This document shows, piece by piece, positions 20,718-30,007 of a stretch of DNA of 64,000 nucleotides. Numbering within the stretch: position 1 is the first letter of the stretch; each line of letters begins with the position of its first letter. The position numbers and the translations under genes are program-made. Below the pieces are notes generated by a model, which saw only the letters and a list, made by a program, of their open reading frames with translations, was not told the origin of the DNA and did not search any database. This DNA comes from Haloarcula regularis. Its GTDB lineage: Archaea > Halobacteriota > Halobacteria > Halobacteriales > Haloarculaceae. The stretch is from contig NZ_CP119794.1 of the NCBI RefSeq assembly GCF_029338315.1, forward strand, positions 62,001 to 126,000, given 5' to 3'.

Positions 20718-22376
20718 ATGGTCGACATAGACCCAACGGAACACGAGATCGCGGACCTCGGACCGAAGATCAAGGACATCGACGACCCGGACGAACTCCG
20801 GGAGATGCTCGAACTCGAGACGGGCGGTGAGGACCGGACGCCGGTCAAGACGCTCATCGAGAGCCGCATCGAGAAACTCGAGGCCGAAGACGAGGAAGTC
20901 GACCCGGAGACGGTCGACCTCTCGGAACTGACCATCGCGGACATCGCGAACATGGTCCGGGACGTCGACGACGGCGACGTCCTCCGGGACATCCTCGAAC
21001 GCGAGAAAGAGGGCGAGAACCGCAAGGGCGCCATCAGCCAGATCGAGAGCCGCATCGAGTCCGTCGAGGGGACCGAGGAGGACGAGGACGCCGGGGAAGT
21101 CGAGTACGTCCCACCCGAGGAGAAGTACCCCGAGCTCGACCACCCGACCAACGACAAGCAGTGGGTCGAAGGGACCGTCGGCGCGGAGTATCGCGACATG
21201 TGGGTCTACTGTGAGACCCAGGCCGGCGAGCTCGTCGACGTCTCGAAGGAGATGCTCGGGAAGGCCCGCCAGCTGATGGACGACTACAACGACGACTACG
21301 ACGAGGAGGAACGGGTCGTCGCCGTCCTCATCGGGTCCGACGCGAGCGAGCACGTCGACGAGGTCATCGCCCACGGCGCCGACCTCGTCCTCTACCACGA
21401 GGACGACCGACTCGAGCGGTTCCGGCACAAGCCCTACACGGAGATATTCTGTGACATGGCGCGTGCCGGCGGCGACCTGGCCCACGATGACCGCCAGGAG
21501 GTCGACTGGAAGGACTACCACGAACCGCGCTACACGCTGTTCCCGGCGACCAACAACGGCCGGGACCTCTCGGCGCTGGTCCAGGGCGAGCTCGACTCCG
21601 GGCTGGCCTCGGACTGCTCGGGGCTGTACATCGAGAACGCGATGATCTCGAACCCCGCGAAGGTCGGCACGGCCGGCGACAAGAAGGAGTTCGAGAAGGT
21701 CCTGCACATGAAGCGCCCGGACTTCTCCGGGTTCGAGTACTCGACCATCCTGTGTATCGACAAGCCCAACCGGGACTTCCACCCGCAGGGCGGGTCGGTC
21801 ATCCCGGGGAGCTTCGACATCCAGGACCCCGACTACGAACGTGAGGCCGAAGTCGTCGACTACGAGATGGACCTCGACGACGACTGGTTCCTCGTGGACG
21901 TCACCGAGTTCGACCAGCTCTCGGGCGGCGTGGACCTCACCGGCAACGAGGTCGTCGTCGCGGTCGGCCGGGGCATCGGCGACGACCCGACGCAGGGCGT
22001 CGAACTCGCGCTCGACCTCGTCGACGCGTTCGAGGACGCCGACCTCGGGCTCTCGCGCGGGGTCATCACCTCCTCGTACCAGTTCGACGGCCACGTCGAG
22101 CAGTACATCACCGAGGAGCGCCAGATCGGCGAGTCCGGCCAGGAGGTCGAACCGGCCGTCTACATCGCCGCCGGCATCTCCGGGGCGATCCAGCACAAGG
22201 TCGGCTGCGACGAGTCCGACACCATCATCGCCGTCAACACCAACCCCGACGCCGACATCGCCGACTTCTCCGATTACGTCATCGAGGGCGACCTCTTCGA
22301 GGTGCTGCCGCGACTGACGGAGGCCGTGGAGTCGGGTGACCTCGCCGCGGCGCTCCAGGAGGTCAGCGATGACTGA
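20718..22376 (+). CDS. etfA: Electron transfer flavoprotein subunit alpha with duplicated N-terminal extension
   Basis: 552 residues, well over the usual ~320. The EtfA core begins near residue 150 (YRDMWVYCETQAGELVDVS) and ends with the FAD-binding region VVAVGRGIGDD...SSYQFDGHVEQYI...YIAAGISGAIQHKVG and DTIIAVNTNPDADI. The extra N-terminus contains two gapless 45-residue repeats (residues 11-55 and 73-117) ending in IESRIE. Its role is unknown; it may be an oligomerisation or docking segment. Overlaps fixCX by 8 bp. Confidence 0.93.
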   Translation: MVDIDPTEHEIADLGPKIKDIDDPDELREMLELETGGEDRTPVKTLIESRIEKLEAEDEEVDPETVDLSELTIADIANMVRDVDDGDVLRDILEREKEGENRKGAISQIESRIESVEGTEEDEDAGEVEYVPPEEKYPELDHPTNDKQWVEGTVGAEYRDMWVYCETQAGELVDVSKEMLGKARQLMDDYNDDYDEEERVVAVLIGSDASEHVDEVIAHGADLVLYHEDDRLERFRHKPYTEIFCDMARAGGDLAHDDRQEVDWKDYHEPRYTLFPATNNGRDLSALVQGELDSGLASDCSGLYIENAMISNPAKVGTAGDKKEFEKVLHMKRPDFSGFEYSTILCIDKPNRDFHPQGGSVIPGSFDIQDPDYEREAEVVDYEMDLDDDWFLVDVTEFDQLSGGVDLTGNEVVVAVGRGIGDDPTQGVELALDLVDAFEDADLGLSRGVITSSYQFDGHVEQYITEERQIGESGQEVEPAVYIAAGISGAIQHKVGCDESDTIIAVNTNPDADIADFSDYVIEGDLFEVLPRLTEAVESGDLAAALQEVSDD

Positions 22377-24025
22377 CCACGAACACTACGAGGCCGTCGT
22401 CGTCGGCTGTGGCCCCGGGGGGGCCGCCGCCGCGGCGAACCTCGCGCGCAACGGCGTCGAGACGCTCGTGCTCGAACGCGGCGTCGACGCGGGCTCGAAG
22501 AACGTCTCGGGCGGGCTCATCTACGCCGAGGAGTCCGCACCGTACACCATCGACAGCCTGTTCCCGGAGTTCCGCGAGCAGGCCAGCGAGCGACCGGTGA
22601 CCGAGAACTACATCCACAACATCGCCGGCGACCGGGTGAAGTCCTTCGACATCGGCGACCTGCACCACCACGACACGGAGTGGGCCGACGCCGTCCTGCG
22701 CCGGAAGATGGACTCCTGGCTTGCCCAGCGGGTCCACGAACTCACGCGCGAGACGGGCGGGGGCCTCCTGACGGAGGTCCACGTCACCGGCCTGTTGCGC
22801 GACGGCGGCGAGATCGTCGGTGTCGAGACGGAGGAACTGGACCCCATCGAGGCCGACCTCGTCGTGGCCGCGGACGGCGTCAACTCCGAACTGGCCCGCG
22901 ACGCCGGCCTGATGGACTGGGAGGACCCAGAGGAGTGGTTCCAGGGCGTGAAGGCCACCGTCGAGATGGACCCCGAGACGATCAACGAGCGCTTCGACGT
23001 CGACGACGACGAGGGCGTCGCCCACCTGTTCTCGGGCGACCTGTTCGACGGCGTCCGCGGCGGCGGGTTCCTCTACACCAACGAGTCGTCGCTCTCTATC
23101 GGGACCGTCTTCCACCTCGATTCCATCGCCGAGGAGCGGGCCGAACCCCACGAACTCCTGAACAACCTGCTGACCCACCCGCTGTTGGCCCAGTGGCTGG
23201 GCGACGAGTACGAGGAACTTGAGTACAGCGCGAAGCTCGTCCCGGACTCGAAAGGTCGCTCACACGTCCCCGCACGAGGACCGCCTCGTGCTCGTGGGTG
23301 ACGCCGCCGGCCAGATGCAGGCTCAGGGCCCCATCATCAAGGGGATGAACCACGCCGTGACGGCCGGGGCACTGGCCGCCGAGGCCTTCGCCGACGCGAA
23401 GTCCCGCGGGTCGCCCCACCAGGCCGGCGAGCTCTACGAGTCGAAGCTGTACGACGAGGGCGTGATGGATAAACTCCGCCCCTCGAACTACAACATCTTC
23501 GGGAAGATGGGCGAACTCGAGGCCGTCGACAACATCTCGAACTCGCTCGTGAAGTCCACCATCGGCCGCGTCGGGATCAAGCTGACGGGCGGCCTGCTCG
23601 AGCGGGCGTACTCCTCGCCGACGCTCGTCTCGATGATCCCCGACACGAAACTGCCCTACGTGACCCTGCCGACGGTCATCGCGGAGGAGCTGGGCGAGCG
23701 GGTGACCGACACCAACACGGTCGAACCGCCGGAGCTCGACGACCGCATCGGCGATCTGACCTACGACGTCGGCGAGCCCCACATCGAACTGCTGGACAAC
23801 TCCTTTGCCGCGTCGGGCACGGCCGTGACGGCCTGTCCGGTCAGCGCGAAGGACTTCGGCGGCGGGTGTTACCGCGACGAGACGGTCAAGACCAACGGCG
23901 CCGAGGAACACCTCGTGAGCCTCGACACCCAGCCCTGCGTCGAGTGTGGGACCTGCGCCGTCGTCGCCGACACGCACTGGGAGCACCCGGCCGGCGGGAA
24001 GGGCGTCGACTACCAGCAGGGGTAG
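22369..24025 (+). CDS. fixC: FixC-FixX fusion, ETF:quinone oxidoreductase-like flavoprotein (frameshifted)
   Basis: Starts at ATG 22369 inside the etfA end. FAD-binding GCGPGGAAAAANLARNG (residue ~14 on), SKNVSGGLIYAE, and after the frame break, LVGDAAGQMQAQGP, which is typical of FixC/ETF-QO. The frame is lost at about 23254 (one extra G; removal gives PDSKVAHTSPHEDRL). The C-terminus carries a FixX-like ferredoxin domain with CPVSAKDFGGGCY and CVECGTCAVV, as in ETF-QO. Accepts electrons from EtfAB and passes them toward the quinone pool; bifurcation is possible but unproven. Reconstructed length about 552 residues. Confidence 0.88.
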
Positions 24026-24037
24026 CCGCGACCAGCG

Positions 24038-24397
24038 ATGACCCGGCAGTACGTCGACCGCATCGCGACCCTCGAACGACGGGTTGAGGCGGTCCGGAAC
24101 TCGTTCGACCCCGACCCGCCGGACGACGAGCGGGCGATGGACCTCGTCAGGGACGGCTTCGGTCCGACCGTCTCGCTGTACTGCGAGGCACGCACCGGGG
24201 ACTCGTGGGTCCGCTTCGACGACGACGCCTTCACCCGCCTGGAGGGGGTCATGAACGACTGGCTCGACCTGTACGCGAGGTGTTACGGCGTCCAGTTAGC
24301 CGGGACCTACGGCATCCGCGAGGCCGCCGAACTGCTGGTCGACACCCACAACGCCCGCGACACCGCCCAGGTGCTGACGGGCGTGCCCGACCGGTGA
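24038..24397 (+). CDS. Uncharacterised small haloarchaeal protein
   Basis: 119 residues, 12 bp after fixCX on the same strand, so probably the last gene of the etf operon. Mostly helical and acidic, with aromatic-rich segments (WVRFDDDAF, NDWLDLYARCYG). No cofactor motif, signal or membrane segment. I do not recognise the family; the position suggests a link with the flavoprotein complex but nothing in the sequence tests that. Confidence 0.65.
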   Translation: MTRQYVDRIATLERRVEAVRNSFDPDPPDDERAMDLVRDGFGPTVSLYCEARTGDSWVRFDDDAFTRLEGVMNDWLDLYARCYGVQLAGTYGIREAAELLVDTHNARDTAQVLTGVPDR

Positions 24398-24440
24398 CTC
24401 GTCGGTCGGTAACCGGCACCTTCCCTCCGATTCCTGTATG

Positions 24441-24455
24441 ATAAAACGTTAAGTA
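24441..24455 (+). promoter_or_regulatory. TATA-type promoter of HTH-GNAT gene
   Basis: ATAAAACGTTAAGTA ends about 23 bp before the ATG at 24478, good spacing for a leaderless mRNA. Confidence 0.55.
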
Positions 24456-24477
24456 CCGGCCTGTGGTAACAGGTCTC

Positions 24478-25209
24478 ATGGAACTCACGGAACCGCTCCA
24501 GTTCGACCACGACGACCGGAAAGACATCTACGAGTACATCGAGTCACACGGCTCGGTCAAGCCGGAGGTCGCACGGCAGGCGCTCCAGATGGAACCCCGG
24601 CCGTTCGGCCACCACGTCGCGCTCCTGAAACGCGACGGCGTACTGGAAGAACGGGAGGGCGAACTCCGGGTCGCCTACGAGGACACCGTCGAGGAGGAGT
24701 TCCGCGCCGACGACCTGGAGTTTACCATCCGGCAGGCCCGCCAGGAGGACCTCACGGGCCTCGTCGGGGCGATCCGCGAGGCCATCGGCGGCGGTGGCTA
24801 CGTCGACGCCGAGACGGTGGCCGACGTCGTCGACAGCGAGGGCGTCCTGCTCCGGCACAACGAACTCGAATCGCGTATCTTCTTCGTGGCCTGTATCGAC
24901 GACGACGTCGTCGGTTGGGTCCACCTCAAACACCCCGAGAGCACGAAACTGCGCCACACCGCCGAGCTCACGCTGGGTGTCCTGGAACGCTACCGCGGGC
25001 ACGGCATCGGGTCGCACCTGCTGGAACGTGGGACCGCGTGGGCCGCCTCGAACGGCTACGAGAAGCTCTACAACTCGATTCCGGCGTCCAACGAGGACGC
25101 AATCGAGTTCCTGGAGGCCCACGGTTGGGAGGTCGAGGCCGTCCGCGAGGGCCACTACAAGTTCGAGGACGAGTACGTCGACGAGACGATGATGGCAAAG
25201 ACGCTGTAG
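24478..25209 (+). CDS. GNAT acetyltransferase with N-terminal winged-helix domain
   Basis: 243 residues. Residues ~12-70 form a winged-helix-like unit (DIYEYIESHGSVKPEVARQAL, then LLKRDGVLEEREGELRVAY). Residues ~82-243 form a GNAT fold with the acetyl-CoA pyrophosphate loop in LGVLERYRGHGIGSHLLERG and a late SIPASNEDAIEFLEAHGW. A regulator that acetylates a protein or small molecule is possible; the substrate is not evident. The ATG at 24478 matches the promoter spacing. Confidence 0.85.
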   Translation: MELTEPLQFDHDDRKDIYEYIESHGSVKPEVARQALQMEPRPFGHHVALLKRDGVLEEREGELRVAYEDTVEEEFRADDLEFTIRQARQEDLTGLVGAIREAIGGGGYVDAETVADVVDSEGVLLRHNELESRIFFVACIDDDVVGWVHLKHPESTKLRHTAELTLGVLERYRGHGIGSHLLERGTAWAASNGYEKLYNSIPASNEDAIEFLEAHGWEVEAVREGHYKFEDEYVDETMMAKTL

Positions 25210-25210
25210 G

Positions 25211-25375
25211 TCAGCGAAACTCAGCGTCGAACTCGTCTAAGGGTTCCGGTACGACGCCGTCTTTCTGCGACCAGACCCGGGCGTGGGCCGTACAGACCGT
25301 CCGATTTGCGTCCCACGGGATGTGGAGTTCGACGGCGGCCTCCCGCTCGCAGTCCGCCTCGGCACACTCGGTCAT
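25211..25375 (-). CDS. Small Cys/His-rich protein
   Basis: 54 residues from the ATG at 25375 (MTECAEADCEREAAVELHIP). C4, C9 and the CTAH pair around residue 32 make a likely zinc knuckle. Its ATG overlaps the stop of the DUF456 gene upstream (ATGA), so it is translationally coupled. It converges with the GNAT gene with a 1-bp gap. Function unknown; it is too short for most gene finders but coding-like in composition. Confidence 0.65.
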   Translation of the reverse strand: MTECAEADCEREAAVELHIPWDANRTVCTAHARVWSQKDGVVPEPLDEFDAEFR

Positions 25376-25863
25376 AGCAGCGCGACCACCACCATGGTGA
25401 CGAGAATCGACCCGGTCAGCAGCGCCTGGACGATGCCCGAGGCGAGCATCCCCACCGTGGTCACCAGCGCGGCCTTCGCACCCTTTCGGGCGTCCTGCTG
25501 ACGGCGGAACTCGACGAGGAAGACGGTGGCCGTGACGCCGAGGATGATGCCGAGCGGCCCCGTGAGGAAGAAGAGGACGAGGCCGACGATGCCGGCGACG
25601 ACGGCCGTGAGGTTCGACGCGCCGCCCACGCGGGCGGCGACGGCCCCGCCGGCGACGTCGACGACCCAGGTCAGGACGGCGACGAGCACCAGGCCGGCCA
25701 GCAGCAGCGTGCCGGGCTCGCCCGTCGCGTACCGGTAGAGGAGAACGCCGGCCAGCGAGAGCAGCGCTCCCGGGACCTGCGGGACGAGACTGCCGACGAC
25801 GGCCCCGACGAGCAGTGCGAACGCGGCGAGGACTAGCACCAGCGAGAGCCCGGACGAGATCAT
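25372..25863 (-). CDS. DUF456 family membrane protein
   Basis: 163 residues from the ATG at 25863. Four to five hydrophobic helices with many Gly; the pattern VGSLVPQVPGALLSLAGVLLYRY is the DUF456 hallmark. A cytoplasmic RRQQDARKG loop separates the last helix pair. Function unknown. The start overlaps the TmcA stop by 4 bp, and the small Cys-rich gene follows with an overlap, giving a three-gene minus-strand operon headed by tmcA. Confidence 0.82.
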   Translation of the reverse strand: MISSGLSLVLVLAAFALLVGAVVGSLVPQVPGALLSLAGVLLYRYATGEPGTLLLAGLVLVAVLTWVVDVAGGAVAARVGGASNLTAVVAGIVGLVLFFLTGPLGIILGVTATVFLVEFRRQQDARKGAKAALVTTVGMLASGIVQALLTGSILVTMVVVALL

Positions 25864-28100
25864 GCGTGGCGGTCGAGTTCCTCCTGTACCCAGTCGTCGC
25901 CGTAGAGACGCGTCAATCTTTCGACGGCTCGCCCCAGCGCCCGCATGCACTCACGGCGCGAGACGAAGGAGAGGTCGTCGGCGACCGTCGACCAGTCGTC
26001 GGCCTGGAGGACCTTCCGCACGAGCAGGCGCTCCTGGTCGGCCGTCAGCGCGTCGGGGTCGGCCGGGTCGACGAGGTGCCGGAGCGTCAGCACCCGGAAC
26101 GGCGCGGGGTCGGTGTCGAGTATCGACGCGCCGCCGGGGACGCCCGCGACGAGTCGCCACTCCAGGTCGGAGAGCGAGACGTCGGGCGTCGCCGCGACGG
26201 CCGCAAGGGTCGTCCGGACCACGTCCGGGTCGCAGTCGTCCAGCGCGTCGGTGAGCACGGACGGAATGCGGTCACAGAACCACGCGGCGTGCCGGGTCGC
26301 CAGTGACTCGCCCGCCACAGACGTCGACTGGAGCATCACCGCCGAGTACTCCCCGCTCGTGTCGTTGCGCGTCGTCGAGAGGTGGACCGTGTGGTAGCCG
26401 TTCTCCTGCCAGAAGCGGACCAGCTCGGGCGTCGCCCCGTAGCCGACGCCCAGCCAGTCCACGTCATCCGCGAACTCCTCGTGGACCTTCGCGAGCAGGT
26501 GCGACCCCAGGCCCTGCGAGCGCACCGCGGCGTGCGTCGCGATGCGGAGGACGCGCTGGCCGACGGGGACGCCCGCCGCCTCGTCGCGCAGCTGGGTAGT
26601 CAGCACGTCGGGGACCATGTTGCCGCGGATGCGCCCGCCGCCGTACATCGTCGCTCGGGTCTCGGCCGACAGGTCGCCCTCGCGGGCCAGGAGCGCGACG
26701 CTGACGACGTGGCCCTCGTGGGTGAGCGCCCGGACGCTGAGATTGGGGGCATCGAGCATGCGGGCGAGGTCCGCCGGCTCCGTGCGGTAGTGGGCCAGCA
26801 CCAGCAGGCCGAAGACCTCCCGGAGCAGGTGCTCGTCGGCCAGCAGGTCCGCAGTCGAGAGGCGGCGGTAGGCCACCCTCTCCGGCGTCGCCTCGGCGAC
26901 GAGCGGGTCGACCGGCGGCCGCGCGTCGAGCAGCAAGGCCCTGAACGCCCACACCTCGACCGGGTCGGCCTCGGCGTAGCGTATGGGCGTCGTCATCGAC
27001 ACGTCGGTCACCTCGTGGTCGCTCTCTGCGAGCCGGTCGCGGAAGCGGACCGAGAACCCCCGGCCCGCCCCCTCGTAGCCGTGGACTGTCGTCGTGAACG
27101 CGACGGCCGGCGCGGAAAGCAGCGTTTCCAGGCGGCGGACCGGGAGCGCGGCTGCCTCGTCGACGACGACCACGTCCGGGTCGCCCGGCAGCGCGACGGC
27201 CTCGGCCGGCGGCACGAACCGAACCTGGCCGGGTCCGTCCCCGACGGTCAGCGTCCGCGGGTCCGCGTCCCTGTGCCCGGTCACGGCGACGCCGAGCGCC
27301 TCGAAGAGCGAACTCGCCCGCGCGAACACCTCGCCCGCACTCCGGTAACTCGGTGCCGTCACGAGCACGTCCTGTCCGTCCAGAGCGAGGTTCGCCGCGG
27401 CGAGTCCCGCGGCGCTCGACTTCCCGCGGCCCCGGTCGGCCTCGACGACGACGGCCTGTCTGGGCTCCCGGAGTCGTTCGAACGCGTGGACGGCGGCGAC
27501 CTGGTCGTCGGTGAGGCAGGCGTCGTACGTCTCTGGCCTGAACGCCGCGTCGGCCGGGGCCGTCGGTGGCGTCCGGGCCAGTCGTGGTGCCGGATCTGTC
27601 AGCCCGTCTCTCTCGATTCGGTCGCCGTCGACGTCGACGATGGCGATGCCACGGTGTGCACGCAACGTCCCGACGAGTCGCCGGCGGAAGGTCCCAGTCA
27701 CGTCGTCGACGGTAAAGGGGAGCACCGCGAGCGTCTCGTCGAATGCATCGTGCTGCTCTGGCCACCCGTCCAGGGGCGGGGTCAGCAGAATCAACAGTCC
27801 GCCACCATCGACGGCCCCAGCGGCGCGCCCCAGCGCGTTCGGCCGGAGGTCGGCGTGTGCGTCCAGCACGACGGCGGTTCGGGTCCGGCCGAGCAGTTCG
27901 TCGCCGCGGGACTGTCGGTACTGCTCGCAGTCGACGAACCGGTCGGGGCCGAGGATCGTCGTCTCGCTCCGTGGGATTCCGGCGGCGTCCAGTGCGTCGA
28001 TGGCGCGGTCGCGAACCCGATTGCAGGTACCGGAGAGAACGAGGAGCCGTCGCTCGTTCGACCGGCGGGCTTCGGCACGCAGCGACCGGGCCAGTTCCAT
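25860..28100 (-). CDS. tmcA: tRNA(Met) cytidine acetyltransferase TmcA
   Basis: 746 residues from ATG 28100. ATP-dependent enzyme that acetylates cytidine (ac4C) in tRNA and, in archaea, other RNAs. N-terminal DUF1726-like region, then a helicase-type ATPase with Walker A DRGRGKSSAAGLAA (about 222-235) and DEAAALPVRRL. A GNAT domain follows with VSVALLAREGD and RIATHAAVRSQGLGSHLL (acetyl-CoA loop), and a C-terminal tRNA-binding helical region. The open frame extends to 28631, but the true start is set by the N-terminal RSLRAEARRSNERRLLVLSG and by the divergent neighbour. Confidence 0.94.
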   Translation of the reverse strand: MELARSLRAEARRSNERRLLVLSGTCNRVRDRAIDALDAAGIPRSETTILGPDRFVDCEQYRQSRGDELLGRTRTAVVLDAHADLRPNALGRAAGAVDGGGLLILLTPPLDGWPEQHDAFDETLAVLPFTVDDVTGTFRRRLVGTLRAHRGIAIVDVDGDRIERDGLTDPAPRLARTPPTAPADAAFRPETYDACLTDDQVAAVHAFERLREPRQAVVVEADRGRGKSSAAGLAAANLALDGQDVLVTAPSYRSAGEVFARASSLFEALGVAVTGHRDADPRTLTVGDGPGQVRFVPPAEAVALPGDPDVVVVDEAAALPVRRLETLLSAPAVAFTTTVHGYEGAGRGFSVRFRDRLAESDHEVTDVSMTTPIRYAEADPVEVWAFRALLLDARPPVDPLVAEATPERVAYRRLSTADLLADEHLLREVFGLLVLAHYRTEPADLARMLDAPNLSVRALTHEGHVVSVALLAREGDLSAETRATMYGGGRIRGNMVPDVLTTQLRDEAAGVPVGQRVLRIATHAAVRSQGLGSHLLAKVHEEFADDVDWLGVGYGATPELVRFWQENGYHTVHLSTTRNDTSGEYSAVMLQSTSVAGESLATRHAAWFCDRIPSVLTDALDDCDPDVVRTTLAAVAATPDVSLSDLEWRLVAGVPGGASILDTDPAPFRVLTLRHLVDPADPDALTADQERLLVRKVLQADDWSTVADDLSFVSRRECMRALGRAVERLTRLYGDDWVQEELDRHA

Positions 28101-28178
28101 ACCGGGGCTGGCACGGCCGGAAGTAAGGTGTTGACGGTCGTTCGCCCGATTTTTGGCCCGTCGGACCGATGTCCGACC

Positions 28179-29189
28179 ATGCCCGCCCTCCGAACGCCGC
28201 TCTGTCCAGCGCTCGGTATCGAGCACCCCGTCGTACAGGCCCCCGTCGGGAGCGTCTCGACGCCCGAACTCGCAGCCGCCGTCGCCGACGCCGGCGGTCT
28301 GGGGCTGCTCGCGATGTCCTGGCGTGAGCACGGTGCAGTCGCCGAGGCGTACCAGGCCGCGACTGACCGCACCGACGGGGTCGTCGGCGTCAACGTCGTC
28401 CTCGACGACTCGACCGGGACGCGCTCGCCGTCTGCGTGCCTCGATGCCTGTCTCGACGCCGGTGCGACGGTGGTCTCGTTCTCGTTCGGCGACGCCGGTC
28501 CCTACGTCGACCGCGTCCACGACGCTGGCGGTGTGGCACTGGTGACCGTCGGCAGCGCCGCAGAAGCACGCGAGGCGGTCGCGGCTGGTGCCGACGTGGT
28601 CGTCGCTCAGGGGGCCGAATCCGGTGGCCACGTCCAGAGCGACGTGACGACGATGGCGCTGGTCCCGCGTGTCGCCGAGTCAATAGACGTTCCGGTCGTC
28701 GCCGCGGGGGGTATCGGAGACGGCCGCGGGGTCGCTGCCGCCCTGTCGCTGGGCGCCGACGGCGTGTGGCTCGGCACCCGGTTCGTGGCGACCGCGGAAT
28801 CGGGTGCACACGAGTCCTATCGTTCGACGCTCACCGACGCCCCCGAGACGGCGACTCGACGCACCGAACTGTTCGACCGTGGCTGGCCTGACCAACCGCA
28901 TCGCGTCATAGAGACGGGCGACGTACAGGCTGCCGCCGCGGAGGGAGGAGACGAGCGCCCCGGCGTCGGCGATACCGTGGCGACGACGGCCGATGGCGAC
29001 CCCGTCGAGCGGTACGCCGACGTGCCGCCGCTCGCGGGCATGGCGGGCGACGTCGACGCGCTCCCGCACTACGCCGGACAGAGCGTCGGGGTGACCACCG
29101 ACGCGCCGCCGGCCGCGACCGTGGTCGAGTCACTGCTCAGCGAGGCCGTCGTCGCGCTCGACGGTGCCACCGAGGCCGTTCGACGGTGA
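28179..29189 (+). CDS. Nitronate monooxygenase-like flavoprotein
   Basis: 336 residues from ATG 28179. TIM-barrel FMN enzyme of the 2-nitropropane dioxygenase/NMO family, possibly including enoyl-ACP-reductase-like members. Motifs: GIEHPVVQAPVGSVSTPELAAAV, GADVVVAQGAESGGHVQ (containing the AQGxEAGGH-like FMN loop), VVAAGGIGDGRGVAAAL and DGVWLGTRFVATAES. Divergent from tmcA, 78 bp apart. Physiological substrate unknown. Confidence 0.88.
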   Translation: MPALRTPLCPALGIEHPVVQAPVGSVSTPELAAAVADAGGLGLLAMSWREHGAVAEAYQAATDRTDGVVGVNVVLDDSTGTRSPSACLDACLDAGATVVSFSFGDAGPYVDRVHDAGGVALVTVGSAAEAREAVAAGADVVVAQGAESGGHVQSDVTTMALVPRVAESIDVPVVAAGGIGDGRGVAAALSLGADGVWLGTRFVATAESGAHESYRSTLTDAPETATRRTELFDRGWPDQPHRVIETGDVQAAAAEGGDERPGVGDTVATTADGDPVERYADVPPLAGMAGDVDALPHYAGQSVGVTTDAPPAATVVESLLSEAVVALDGATEAVRR

Positions 29190-29242
29190 AGACCCCCCGA
29201 CGACGACCGTGTGCCGCGCTGGCACGGGATTTCGGCTTCGAA

Positions 29243-29255
29243 AGCGCTTTTAGGG
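29243..29255 (+). promoter_or_regulatory. TATA-type promoter of eL8 operon
   Basis: AGCGCTTTTAGGG preceded by CGAAA. Expected transcription start near 29276-29280, exactly where the leader's closing helix begins. Confidence 0.5.
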
Positions 29256-29279
29256 CTGGTGGCACAGAAACGGGTACAG

Positions 29280-29394
29280 CCTGCGCCGGGTTGATGATGC
29301 TCCCAGCCTTCTCAGGAAACCGCGCACCAGCGTGGTGCGCCGCGGCTTCGGCCGCGTCACGGCGGGGGAGCGTGAGCCCGCGTGCAGGAGGTGA
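29280..29394 (+). promoter_or_regulatory. Structured 5' leader of eL8 mRNA with kink-turn-like element
   Basis: CCTGCGCCGGG (29280-29290) pairs with CCCGCGTGCAGG (29377-29388; one bulged base, one G-T pair). Inside, GCTCCC (29299-29304) pairs with GGGAGC (29366-29371), leaving TGATGA (29292-29297) facing GTGA (29372-29375), a box-C/D-like kink-turn arrangement. Two hairpins fill the interior: an 8-bp stem 29322-29340 and CGCGGC-TTCG-GCCGCG at 29341-29356. The closing helix reaches the ribosome-binding site GGAGGTGA (29387-29394). eL8/L7Ae is itself a kink-turn binder, so autoregulation is the natural inference. Confidence 0.55.
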
Positions 29395-29402
29395 CCACAC
29401 AA

Positions 29403-29765
29403 ATGCCAGTATACGTAGATTTCGACGTTCCGGCCGACCTCGAGGACGACGCCCTCGAAGCGCTGGAAGTCGCACGAGATACAGGAAGCGTCAAGAAAGG
29501 AACCAACGAGACGACCAAGTCCATCGAGCGTGGCTCCGCGGCGCTCGTCCTCGTCGCCGAGGACGTCCAGCCCGAGGAGATCGTCATGCACATCCCGGAG
29601 CTCGCCGACGAGAAGGGCGTCCCCTTCATCTTCGTCGAGCAGCAGGACGACCTCGGTCACGCCGCCGGTCTCGAGGTCGGCTCGGCCGCGGCCGCCATCG
29701 TCGACGCCGGCGAGGCCGAGGCCGACGTCGAGGACATCGCGGACAAGGTCGAGGAGCTCCGCTGA
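29403..29765 (+). CDS. rpl7ae: 50S ribosomal protein eL8 (L7Ae)
   Basis: 120 residues from ATG 29403 ([20 protein letters not shown]). Binds kink-turns in rRNA, box C/D and H/ACA guide RNAs and RNase P. The signature [28 protein letters not shown] (stated in parts) and [16 protein letters not shown] are complete. Preceded by GGAGGTGA. First gene of eL8-eS28-eL24-ndk; 11 bp to eS28. Confidence 0.97.
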   Translation: MPVYVDFDVPADLEDDALEALEVARDTGSVKKGTNETTKSIERGSAALVLVAEDVQPEEIVMHIPELADEKGVPFIFVEQQDDLGHAAGLEVGSAAAAIVDAGEAEADVEDIADKVEELR

Positions 29766-29776
29766 GGTGACCGAAC

Positions 29777-30004
29777 ATGAGCGCTGAGGAATCCGAAGGC
29801 AGCGGCGCCACGCCCGCAGAGGTCATCGAAGTCGTGGGCCGGACGGGGATGCACGGCGAGGCCATGCAGGTCAAGTGCCGCATCCGCGAGGGCGAGAACC
29901 AGGGTCGCATCATCACCCGGAACGTGCTCGGCCCGGTCCGCGAGGGCGACGTCCTCCAGCTGCGCGAAACGGCCCGCGAGGCCGACTCCATCGGAGGTCA
30001 GTAA
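29777..30004 (+). CDS. rps28e: 30S ribosomal protein eS28
   Basis: 75 residues. OB-fold small-subunit protein near the mRNA exit. Core: [42 protein letters not shown] and the C-terminal [11 protein letters not shown]. Normal length with a short acidic N-terminus. A GAGGTGA site precedes it. 3 bp before eL24. Confidence 0.96.
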   Translation: MSAEESEGSGATPAEVIEVVGRTGMHGEAMQVKCRIREGENQGRIITRNVLGPVREGDVLQLRETAREADSIGGQ

Positions 30005-30007
30005 CCG

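Noticed and set aside
26382..28178. Long plus-strand extension upstream of the nitronate monooxygenase-like gene
   Set aside because: Antisense to TmcA; the real start is the ATG at 28179 where the conserved NMO sequence begins.
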